A stretch of 10,676 nucleotides of DNA from a bacterium (GTDB lineage: Bacteria; Spirochaetota; Spirochaetia; Treponematales; Rectinemataceae), in contig JAKALZ010000039.1 in the NCBI GenBank assembly GCA_021813065.1, forward strand, positions 1-10,676. The letters run 5' to 3'. Every line of letters begins with the position of its first letter. Within the stretch, counting starts at the first letter, position 1. Of the stretch, positions 1 through 5,760 are shown piece by piece. Under the pieces are notes generated by a model, which was not told the DNA's origin, did no database searches, and worked only from the letters and a program-made list of their open reading frames with translations. The position numbers were made by a program, and so were the translations under genes.

Positions 1-1
1 A

Positions 2-679
2 AAGCAGCGGCTCGATCTCGAAAAGCGCGTGGAATCGAGCTACGAAGAGCTGGGCAGCGTCTATCAGCAACTGAAAAAAATGAATATGCAGACCGCCTAT
101 GCCCTCGCCGAGACTATAGAAGTGAAAGACCGCTACACGCAGGGCCACTGCGAGCGCGTGCGATGGCTGAGTTCGAAGATAGGAAAGGCGATGCGTCTCC
201 CTGCCGATGACATCGAGCAGCTCGAGTACGCAGCGCTGCTGCACGATATCGGAAAGATAGGAATTCCCGACTCGATCCTCAATAAAACAAGCCCGCTGGA
301 CGACCGCGAGCGCGAAATAATCCGCATGCACCCCATCATTGGAGCTCAAATACTCTCTACGGTTGAGTTCTTTGAGCGAGCGGCCGCCGCGGTGCGGCAT
401 CACCACGAGCGTTGGGATGGCAAAGGCTATCCGGATGGCGCGATGAGCGACGGTATCGACAAGCTTGCCCGGATTATTTCGCTCGCGGACACGCTCGACG
501 CGATGGCGACAACGAGACCTTATCGAGTAGCGCTCGACTTCGAGCAGGTGATCGGTGAAATTCGAGCTCTCCGAGGGGTTCAGTTCGCGCCGGATGTGGT
601 CGATGTATTCTTCGCCGCCGGTTTCGACAAGGCGTATTTAAAGAAACTCGAAGAAGAGAAGCTCCAAAAATTGAACTGA
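2..679 (+). CDS. HD-GYP domain cyclic-di-GMP phosphodiesterase, C-terminal part (5' end outside window)
   Basis: The frame is open from base 2, so the GTG at 29 is probably internal and the true start lies upstream. Counting from the codon at base 2, 225 residues are visible. Residues 1-30 are charged and heptad-like, as in the coiled coil that links a receiver or sensor domain to an HD-GYP output domain. The HD-GYP domain follows: HCERV near 49, the HD pair at 81-82 in LHDIGKIGIPD, HPIIG at 110, HHHERWDGKGYPDG at 133-146 and LADTLDAMATTRPYR near 161-175. These match the metal-binding and GYP signatures of enzymes that hydrolyse cyclic-di-GMP to pGpG or GMP in the cytoplasm. The family's usual DAMT is DAMA here, a mild change. 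By inference it is an RpfG-like response regulator, but the N-terminal domain cannot be seen. It converges on tonB with a 6-base gap and no clear terminator. Confidence 0.93.
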   Translation, partial: KQRLDLEKRVESSYEELGSVYQQLKKMNMQTAYALAETIEVKDRYTQGHCERVRWLSSKIGKAMRLPADDIEQLEYAALLHDIGKIGIPDSILNKTSPLDDREREIIRMHPIIGAQILSTVEFFERAAAAVRHHHERWDGKGYPDGAMSDGIDKLARIISLADTLDAMATTRPYRVALDFEQVIGEIRALRGVQFAPDVVDVFFAAGFDKAYLKKLEEEKLQKLN

Positions 680-685
680 TTTGCT

Positions 686-1702
686 TCAGAAACGGTACAC
701 GAAACGCCCTTGGATCGTCTCGCCGCTCTTGTTCCAGAAGGACGCGCGTTTAAAGCCATAGAGCACTGATTGATCGATATCCGAGTCGCCAGATGACTGT
801 AGGAGTTCTACGCCGCGTAGCTGCTTATCCTTCGTGACCGAGAAACCGATGACCACGGGGTTGAGGGTTTTGCCAATCTTGTAGTCAGCCTTTTCGGTGT
901 TGTACCCCGCATCCTCGAGCATCTCCCACAGCTTCTCGCGCACCTCAAGCGGTACAAAGGTAGTGAGCCGGTATTCATTGCCTGATATCGAATAATAGTT
1001 AAGAAACGCTCGTTTTCGCGCATCCGCGGTTGAGATGATCGTGTTGGGTGGAATGATTTCGTTGGGTATCGCGTTAAAGAGAGAGACCGGCACTGTCGCG
1101 GGCAGCGGCATATTCAGATAAATCGGCACATAGAGGCTCTGTCCGACAGTTTCGGAAGATCCGCCGAGCGTGGTTTCCACGGAATTTCCAGCTTCACTCT
1201 TGCTAATACGGACTTCCTGCCCTGTTCCCCAGGGAACCTGGCCTTCACCGGGAGCGAGCACAGACGTTTCGCTCGAACTCACGCGCGAACCAGGGCCGCG
1301 TTGACCTGGAACCCAGGGTTCAATCGGTTGCTGGACCTCGGGGGTAACTGGCGCGGGCGCCGTTTCCACGTTTGGCGTGGGCGCCGCCGAAGCCGGCGCG
1401 GGCGTGGGCTGCGGAGTCTGGGTTTTCGCCTGGGGTTTGGGAGCGGGCGGAGGCGGCGGCGCCGGATTTTCAACGACCACGGAATCCTTTTTTGTCTGAG
1501 CTCCTTGCCCGACATCGTTGGCGATTGGTCCTTGAATATTCACGATGAGAGTTCTGTTGGTGAAATCGACGCTCTCAGGACGAAGAATGTCGTACACGAT
1601 GCCCGCAATAAACAGTAGAGTATAGAGACAAATGGCTATTATATATGAAATGAGCGTTCTTTTCCGCTGTTCTTTCTGAGCATACGTGAGCGTCTCGGTC
1701 AT
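686..1702 (-). CDS. tonB: TonB-like energy transducer
   Basis: The 338-residue protein has the TonB layout. A short charged cytoplasmic N-terminus (1-17) precedes one hydrophobic anchor (about 18-38, ISYIIAICLYTLLFIAGIVY). A proline/alanine-rich periplasmic linker (about 80-133, including APPPPPAPKP) leads to a Gly/Ser-rich stretch. A C-terminal domain (about 285-338) ends in the TonB-like pattern SGDSDIDQSVLYGFKRASFW..FVYRF. In this family the protein carries proton-motive energy from ExbB/ExbD to outer-membrane receptors. The segment 225-285 is not typical of short TonB proteins and I cannot assign it. The start is supported by an SD-like AAGGTGG at 1707-1713, four bases from ATG, and by a 4-base ATGA overlap with the exbD stop, which suggests translational coupling. 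TolA is less likely because no tolB or pal lies beside it. Confidence 0.85.
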   Translation of the reverse strand: MTETLTYAQKEQRKRTLISYIIAICLYTLLFIAGIVYDILRPESVDFTNRTLIVNIQGPIANDVGQGAQTKKDSVVVENPAPPPPPAPKPQAKTQTPQPTPAPASAAPTPNVETAPAPVTPEVQQPIEPWVPGQRGPGSRVSSSETSVLAPGEGQVPWGTGQEVRISKSEAGNSVETTLGGSSETVGQSLYVPIYLNMPLPATVPVSLFNAIPNEIIPPNTIISTADARKRAFLNYYSISGNEYRLTTFVPLEVREKLWEMLEDAGYNTEKADYKIGKTLNPVVIGFSVTKDKQLRGVELLQSSGDSDIDQSVLYGFKRASFWNKSGETIQGRFVYRF

Positions 1703-2118
1703 TGCACCACCTTTTCTTTCCTGGTGATCAGACCAACATTCTCGATGCCATTGAACCGCATCGCGTCGAGCACCGAAATGATGAGCTGGTACTCCGAAGC
1801 CGATTGCCCCTCAAGTATCGCCCGAATTTGCTTGGCGTCCGACCCGCTGACACGCTTGCTGAGCACAGACTGAAGACCTTTCAGGTCAGTCTTTGTCTTG
1901 TCGACATAGATTTCATTCGATGAAACGACAACTACTCTGAGTTCTGGCGTCGAAATCGACTGGGCTGTCTGCGAGCTGGGCAGTTGGAGGGTGATTCCAG
2001 GCGCGGTCTTGAAGGTCGTGGTGATCATAAAAAAGATCACAAGCTGCAGCACGATATCGATGAGTGGAGTTAAATCGAAATTTATCTTGGGTGAAATCCT
2101 TCGATCGCGGGCCATCAT
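1699..2118 (-). CDS. exbD: ExbD/TolR-family biopolymer transport protein
   Basis: The product is 139 residues, the usual length for ExbD. A cytoplasmic N-terminus (MMARDRRISPKINF) is followed by one membrane helix (about 17-35) carrying the signature DLTPLIDIVLQLVIFFM. Asp21 matches the proton-pathway aspartate of the family (Asp25 in E. coli ExbD). The rest is a periplasmic domain. With ExbB it forms the inner-membrane proton channel that drives TonB. Two ATG codons sit in tandem. The strong AAAGGAGG (2120-2127) leaves only one base before the first ATG at 2118 but four before the second at 2115, so translation may begin at the second, giving 138 residues. The gene overlaps the exbB stop and the tonB start, so the three are surely co-transcribed. 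Confidence 0.93.
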   Translation of the reverse strand: MMARDRRISPKINFDLTPLIDIVLQLVIFFMITTTFKTAPGITLQLPSSQTAQSISTPELRVVVVSSNEIYVDKTKTDLKGLQSVLSKRVSGSDAKQIRAILEGQSASEYQLIISVLDAMRFNGIENVGLITRKEKVVQ

Positions 2119-2768
2119 GCCTCCTTTGAGGCTGGATCCTCAACCTTGGCATTCTTTTTATCTGCGTCACCAGAGATAAGATTTACGAGGCTGTTCACCT
2201 GGGTTTCAAGCCGAGTCATGATGAGATTCACTTTTGTGGAGAAGTAGTTATAGATCATGATGATGGGGATCGCCACGACAAGACCGCCGACCGTCGTGAT
2301 GAGCGCCTCAGCGACACCGCTCGCCAGCGCCGATGGATCGCTCACCGCGCCAAACCGCCCGAGCACGCCGAACGCCTTCATTGTTCCAGTGACTGTTCCA
2401 AGAAGTCCGAGAAGCGTGGAAATGTTGGAGATCGTGCCGAGCGCCGTCAATCCGCGCTCGAGATTCACCGACTCCATGGCGGCGGCGTCTTTGAGCAGTT
2501 CGCGCTGCATATACTCAGGCTGATTTCTGTTCTCGATACCCACCTTGAGCAGTGAGGAGAACGGCGAGACATTCTGATCGCAGATTGCGAGCGCCTCTGA
2601 GAAATGTCCTTCCATGAGGCTCGTTTTAATGCGGAGAAAAAGCTTTTCTTCGTCGAAAGAAATGCGGCGCAGATAGAGAAGGCGCTCGATAATGATCGCC
2701 AGCGCGACGAGTGAAAGCGCCATGATGACCCACAGAACTGGCCCGCCTTTGACAACAAAATCTAACAT
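2115..2768 (-). CDS. exbB: ExbB/TolQ/MotA-family proton channel protein
   Basis: The 217-residue protein has three predicted membrane segments: about 8-30, about 108-130 (TLLGLLGTVTGTMKAF, the family signature) and about 152-176 (GVAEALITTVGGLVVAIPIIMIYN). Glu154 in the last helix corresponds to Glu176 of E. coli ExbB, and Thr158/Thr159 to the conserved pore threonines. It is the pentameric scaffold of the ExbBD proton motor in the inner membrane. The start ATG at 2766-2768 has AAGGAG at 2774-2779, five bases away. It is the first gene of exbB-exbD-tonB and lies 49 bases after purB on the same strand, so it may also be reached by read-through from purB. The cytoplasmic C-terminal tail is short and charged (DADKKNAKVEDPASKEA). 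Confidence 0.94.
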   Translation of the reverse strand: MLDFVVKGGPVLWVIMALSLVALAIIIERLLYLRRISFDEEKLFLRIKTSLMEGHFSEALAICDQNVSPFSSLLKVGIENRNQPEYMQRELLKDAAAMESVNLERGLTALGTISNISTLLGLLGTVTGTMKAFGVLGRFGAVSDPSALASGVAEALITTVGGLVVAIPIIMIYNYFSTKVNLIMTRLETQVNSLVNLISGDADKKNAKVEDPASKEA

Positions 2769-2802
2769 GACCGCTCCTTGAATATGTAATCAGCACCTAA
2801 AA

Positions 2803-2808
2803 AGTATA
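2803..2808 (-). promoter_or_regulatory. Candidate -10 element of an exbB promoter
   Basis: The purB-exbB gap reads TATACT on the minus strand (5/6 match to TATAAT), about 35 bases upstream of the exbB ATG. A TAGATG at 17 bases spacing matches the -35 consensus only 3/6, and lies within the last codons of purB. This would let the operon be transcribed apart from purB. The evidence is weak because the -35 is poor and AT-rich gaps often give such hexamers. Confidence 0.25.
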
Positions 2809-2817
2809 TCTCTCAAT

Positions 2818-4215
2818 TTATGACTCATCTAAAGAGAGTTTCCGGATGCGGCGCGCGATAGACTGCGCGCGTTTCTCCGCGGCTCCTATATAAGTATCGA
2901 CATCAAAGAGGTTTTCGATAGCGTCAGATGAGAGCCTCGAAGCAAAAAACGTGTCGGTTTTTACGAGATCCATGAGCGGATTGGGTTTGCCCTTGCGCAC
3001 CTCGGCCCAAGCCAGCATCGCGAGGTCACGGAGGCGCTCGTGCGTTTCCTGACGGTCAGCCCCGCTCTTGCCCAGCGTCATAAGGACACGCTCGGTCGCG
3101 GCAAACGGTGCGTAATTTGCTACCGTGCTGCGAATAGCTTCAGCATCTACATTTTGGCCAACCACGATCTTGCGCATCGCTGAAAGAATCTCATCCATAG
3201 CGAGGAAAGCCTCAGGAAGAATGATGCGCCGATTCGCCGAGTCGTCGAGTGTCCGCTCGAGGCCGGAGAGCGCCGCATCCTCCCACGCGGGCTGCGCATA
3301 GCTCGCGATAAGCCGCGCGAGGGAATCGACTTTTTCGGATTCTATGGGATTGCGCTTGAATGGCATGGCTGAAGAGCCGATCTGTCGAGCGCCGAAAGGT
3401 TCTGAAAGCTCACCCAGCATAGGCATCTGCAAAATACGGAAATCGAAGGCCATTTTGTGGAGAATGGCGGCGAGCTCCGAGAGCAGAGAGAGCACGCGGT
3501 AGTCCTGAACTCTAGGATATGTCTGCGTCGCTACCTCAAAGAAAGGAAGCTCCAGCTCCTCAGAGAGCGTGCGCTCAAATTCGTCAAGTTTATCCGCACC
3601 GATGAGTTCGGCGTACGACGCGGAAGTGCCCACCGCCCCCTTGAACCCTTTGCCCTTTATCGCGCGTTCCATTTGAGCAACGCGATCGTAGGTGTCCGCG
3701 AGATCTTGCGCGTAGGATGCGTAGCGATAACCGAGCGTCGTGGGCTCCGCGGGCTGCAGGTGGGTAAAGGCCATCGCCGGTACTGCCGCGTAGCGTTCGA
3801 TCGAGTCCGCAAGCGTGGTGAGAAGCGAGGCAAGGCCCTGTCTTATGAGCCGAATGCTGTCGCGGACGCGAAGCGCGTCGGTATTGTCCTCGATGTCCAT
3901 GGAAGTGGCGCCGAGGTGGAGCACGCCGCCCGCGTGCGGGCACTGCGAAGCGTAGGTTCGCAGTTCCGCCATGAGGTCGTGACGGATCGATCTTTCTATT
4001 TCGTCGGCCTTCATGAAATCGATATCGGTCGCGTGGCGCTCGAGTTCATCGATCTGCGTGGCGGTCGCGAGATTGTAGCGAGATTCAGCTTTAGCGAGGG
4101 CGATCCAAATTTGGCGCCATAGAAGGCGTTTACCGCGCTCGCTCCATATCGCGCGCATCCGCTGCGACCCATATCTCCACGAGAACGGCGATTGAAACTG
4201 ATCGAAGGTATCCAT
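2818..4215 (-). CDS. purB: Adenylosuccinate lyase
   Basis: The enzyme removes fumarate from SAICAR and from adenylosuccinate in purine (AMP) synthesis. The 465-residue sequence resembles the animal-type ADSL clade rather than E. coli PurB: SPFSWRYGSQRM near residue 9, HLGATSMDIEDN at 100-111, AFTHLQPAEPTT at 149-160 with the catalytic His at 152, GFKGAVGTSASY near 190, the fumarate-lyase signature GSSAMPFKRNP at 280-290 containing the catalytic Ser loop, and ERTLDDSANRR at 320-330. All core motifs are present and the length is normal, so it should be active as a cytoplasmic homotetramer. The start at ATG 4213-4215 fits homologues, which begin a few residues before the SP.SWRY motif. No Shine-Dalgarno sequence is visible upstream (see the promoter entry). 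ssb is divergent, and exbB follows after 49 bases. Confidence 0.96.
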   Translation of the reverse strand: MDTFDQFQSPFSWRYGSQRMRAIWSERGKRLLWRQIWIALAKAESRYNLATATQIDELERHATDIDFMKADEIERSIRHDLMAELRTYASQCPHAGGVLHLGATSMDIEDNTDALRVRDSIRLIRQGLASLLTTLADSIERYAAVPAMAFTHLQPAEPTTLGYRYASYAQDLADTYDRVAQMERAIKGKGFKGAVGTSASYAELIGADKLDEFERTLSEELELPFFEVATQTYPRVQDYRVLSLLSELAAILHKMAFDFRILQMPMLGELSEPFGARQIGSSAMPFKRNPIESEKVDSLARLIASYAQPAWEDAALSGLERTLDDSANRRIILPEAFLAMDEILSAMRKIVVGQNVDAEAIRSTVANYAPFAATERVLMTLGKSGADRQETHERLRDLAMLAWAEVRKGKPNPLMDLVKTDTFFASRLSSDAIENLFDVDTYIGAAEKRAQSIARRIRKLSLDES

Positions 4216-4250
4216 GTGTACATACTAACATTCTGAGCATGAAAATTGAA
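4213..4250 (-). promoter_or_regulatory. purB: Candidate purB promoter placing transcription start at the ATG (leaderless)
   Basis: On the minus strand TTCAAT (4245-4250, 3/6 to TTGACA) is followed after 17 bases by TAGTAT (4222-4227, 4/6), preceded by TG at the extended -10 position. Exactly six bases (4216-4221) separate the -10 hexamer from the ATG, so +1 would fall on the start codon. No SD is seen in the 40 bases upstream. The hexamers are imperfect, so this is a hypothesis. Confidence 0.38.
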
Positions 4251-4327
4251 TCGGGACGGGCAATCGCGGGCGAATATGTAATGCGTGCGCACAAGGGCGC
4301 GGCCGCGCGATCAAAGCGCACACCATG

Positions 4328-4334
4328 AAGGAGG
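4328..4334 (+). promoter_or_regulatory. ssb: Ribosome binding site deciding the ssb start
   Basis: AAGGAGG lies four bases before the ATG at 4339. It fixes that ATG as the start, although the frame stays open upstream to an ATG at 4285. Confidence 0.9.
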
Positions 4335-4338
4335 TCGT

Positions 4339-4755
4339 ATGAATCATCTCAACAGTATCTTGGTCGAAGGGAATCTCGTTCGCGATCCGAACTATCGATC
4401 CACTACTTCAGGAAACCAGGTCTGCGACTTTACCCTCGCGACAAATCGCAGCTACAAAATCGCGGACCAGAAGTACGAAAACGAGGTTTCGTATTTTGAC
4501 ATCGAAGCGTGGGCGAGACTCGGCGCGGCGTGTGCCCAGAATCTGAAAAAAGGGCGAGGAGTCCGTGTGGTCGGGCGTTTGAAACAGGATCGCTGGACAG
4601 ATCCGGAAGGCAAGGCACACGCGAGGGTCAAAATAGTCGCGGAACATGTCGAATTCAAACCGACGAGCAAGGCAGACCACGAAGACATGAAAAAGACCGA
4701 AGGGGTCTTTATCGAAGAATCAAAGCGCGCCGAAATCAGCGAGGCGGTGTTCTAA
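4339..4755 (+). CDS. ssb: Single-stranded DNA-binding protein
   Basis: The 138-residue protein starts MNHLNSILVEGNLVRDPNYR and carries one OB fold (about 1-108), with FTLATNRSY (31-39), EVSYFDIEAWARLG (49-62) and KGRGVRVVGRLKQDRW (71-86). It coats single-stranded DNA in replication, recombination and repair. The N-terminus and KGRGVRVVGRLKQDRW resemble spirochaete SSBs as I remember them. After the OB fold only about 30 charged residues follow, and the end is EISEAVF instead of the DDDIPF tip of E. coli SSB; the last Phe and some acidic residues remain but the Asp run and Pro do not. It is divergent from purB and alone in its transcript, with a terminator 29 bases after the stop. No good -35/-10 pair is visible upstream; TGTAAT at 4277-4282 lacks a -35. 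Confidence 0.94.
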   Translation: MNHLNSILVEGNLVRDPNYRSTTSGNQVCDFTLATNRSYKIADQKYENEVSYFDIEAWARLGAACAQNLKKGRGVRVVGRLKQDRWTDPEGKAHARVKIVAEHVEFKPTSKADHEDMKKTEGVFIEESKRAEISEAVF

Positions 4756-4783
4756 CTCCACGCGAGGAGCGACCGGGCGTGTG

Positions 4784-4819
4784 TGAGGGCTGGATCCAGT
4801 TTCAGCCCTCAGTCTTTTT
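4784..4819 (+). terminator. Intrinsic terminator of ssb
   Basis: A perfect 9-bp stem (TGAGGGCTG at 4784-4792 pairing with CAGCCCTCA at 4803-4811), a 10-base loop and the T-rich tract TCTTTTT (4813-4819) follow the ssb stop by 29 bases. The right arm and the T-tract lie within the last codons and stop of the convergent iclR-family gene. No T-run follows on the minus strand, so it should work only for ssb. Confidence 0.85.
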
Positions 4820-5584
4820 CTCATTGTGCTCGTGGAAATGATACGGGAGAAGCGCATCTGTCGAGTCTTGGACCGCCTGCGCCAACAGCGAGAGGAATCG
4901 ATCGCGAATCTCGACATTTTTCATGCGTGCCGTGGGACCAGAGATGCTGATGGCTCCCACAAAATCAGATCCAGGCAGGCGCAACGGCATCGCGTAGCAG
5001 GTGAGGCCAATCTCGAATTCTTCTTTGTCGAAGCCGAAACCGAGTTCGCGCGCTTTGTTCACCTCATCGATCACATCCTCCGGTTCGGTAATGGTCGATT
5101 CCGTGACCCGGTCGAGAGGACTCGATCCGAGAATCGCGCGGATCCGATCATCGCTCAACTGGGAGAGAATGGCCTTCCCGACTCCCGTGCAGTAAAGCGG
5201 CAACCGGTCCCCCGGCATAGAGCGCATACGGAGACTTCTGTTGGCTTCGGCGCGATCGAGGAAAATCGCGGTTTCGCCCGCGAGATAGGCCAGATTGACC
5301 GACTCTCCGGACTCCCTGGCAAGTCGCTCGATAATCGGGCGGACCTTCTCGGCCACGAGCTGCCGGACAGGGACCTTGCTTCCAAGCTCGAAGAGCGAAA
5401 GCCCAAGGGTCCAGCCTGACGCGCAGCGCTCTACGACGCCCTTCGACTCAAGCACATTGAGATACCTGAGCGCGGTCGCCTTGTTCATCCCAGTCTCTTT
5501 GGAGAGTCTTGCGAGCGTCACACCATCTCCCACATTCGCGAGATAAAACAAGATATCGAGAGCTTTGCCTGCCGATTCACTCAT
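4802..5584 (-). CDS. IclR-family transcriptional regulator
   Basis: The 260-residue protein has the standard IclR layout. An N-terminal winged helix-turn-helix (about 5-65; TLARLSKETGMNKATALRYLNVLESKGVV at 23-51) binds DNA. A C-terminal effector-binding domain (about 78-250) carries LPLYCTGVGKAIL (128-140), GFGFDKEEFEIGLTCYAMPL (182-201, with Cys196) and GAISISGPTARM (210-221). Such proteins sense small carbon compounds, often aromatic or sugar-acid metabolites, and act as repressors or activators. The effector is not predictable here because no catabolic operon is adjacent. The ATG at 5582-5584 is preceded by GGGAG (5594-5598) nine bases away. It ends against ssb, whose terminator overlaps its last codons, and lies 176 bases downstream of the U32 gene on the same strand. 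Two candidate promoters suggest separate transcription. The C-terminus is His/Lys-rich (HFHEHNEKKTEG). Confidence 0.94.
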   Translation of the reverse strand: MSESAGKALDILFYLANVGDGVTLARLSKETGMNKATALRYLNVLESKGVVERCASGWTLGLSLFELGSKVPVRQLVAEKVRPIIERLARESGESVNLAYLAGETAIFLDRAEANRSLRMRSMPGDRLPLYCTGVGKAILSQLSDDRIRAILGSSPLDRVTESTITEPEDVIDEVNKARELGFGFDKEEFEIGLTCYAMPLRLPGSDFVGAISISGPTARMKNVEIRDRFLSLLAQAVQDSTDALLPYHFHEHNEKKTEG

Positions 5585-5606
5585 AATTCAGTACTCCCAA
5601 AGCGCT

Positions 5607-5634
5607 GTTATACACGCCGCCCACTGAGCGTCAG
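5607..5634 (-). promoter_or_regulatory. Candidate proximal promoter of the iclR-family gene
   Basis: On the minus strand CTGACG (5629-5634, 4/6 to TTGACA) is followed by a 16-base spacer and TATAAC (5607-5612, 5/6 to TATAAT). The start codon is 22 bases further on, leaving room for GGGAG. A 6-bp palindrome AGCGCT (5601-5606) abuts the -10 element and could be part of an operator; that is a guess. Confidence 0.4.
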
Positions 5635-5704
5635 CAAAATGGAGTGCGCTCAAATCTGGGGCAGACAGCAGTGTCAGTTTTTGAAACAGCGTTTTATTTT
5701 TCCA

Positions 5705-5733
5705 ACTGTATACGGAGAAGTCCCTGTCGTCAA
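5705..5733 (-). promoter_or_regulatory. Candidate distal promoter of the iclR-family gene
   Basis: On the minus strand TTGACG (5728-5733, 5/6) is followed by exactly 17 bases and TACAGT (5705-5710, 4/6). Just downstream, around the predicted +1, the imperfect inverted repeat GAAAC-AGC-GTTTT (plus-strand reading, 5683-5695) has the look of an IclR/KdgR-type operator and might serve autoregulation. The operator idea is speculative. Confidence 0.38.
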
Positions 5734-5760
5734 GGAACTTGGTCGATTCTTTTTATAGAA

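Noticed and set aside
1301..1618. Arg/Gly-rich open frame on the + strand
   Set aside because: It is the reverse reading of the Pro-rich linker of the TonB-like protein.
686..2768. Tol-Pal system (tolQ-tolR-tolA)
   Set aside because: No tolB or pal follows, and the third protein has a TonB-like C-terminus; exbB-exbD-tonB is the simpler reading.
3457..4122. 221-codon open frame on the + strand opposite purB
   Set aside because: It is a shadow of purB caused by GC-rich codon use; it shows no family motif and purB is unmistakable.
4285..4338. Upstream ATG for ssb giving an 18-residue extension
   Set aside because: AAGGAGG at 4328-4334 is placed for the ATG at 4339, and SSB proteins begin at MN.LNS.
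4826..5419. 197-codon open frame on the + strand opposite the iclR-family gene
   Set aside because: It is an antisense shadow with no recognisable domain or ribosome binding site.
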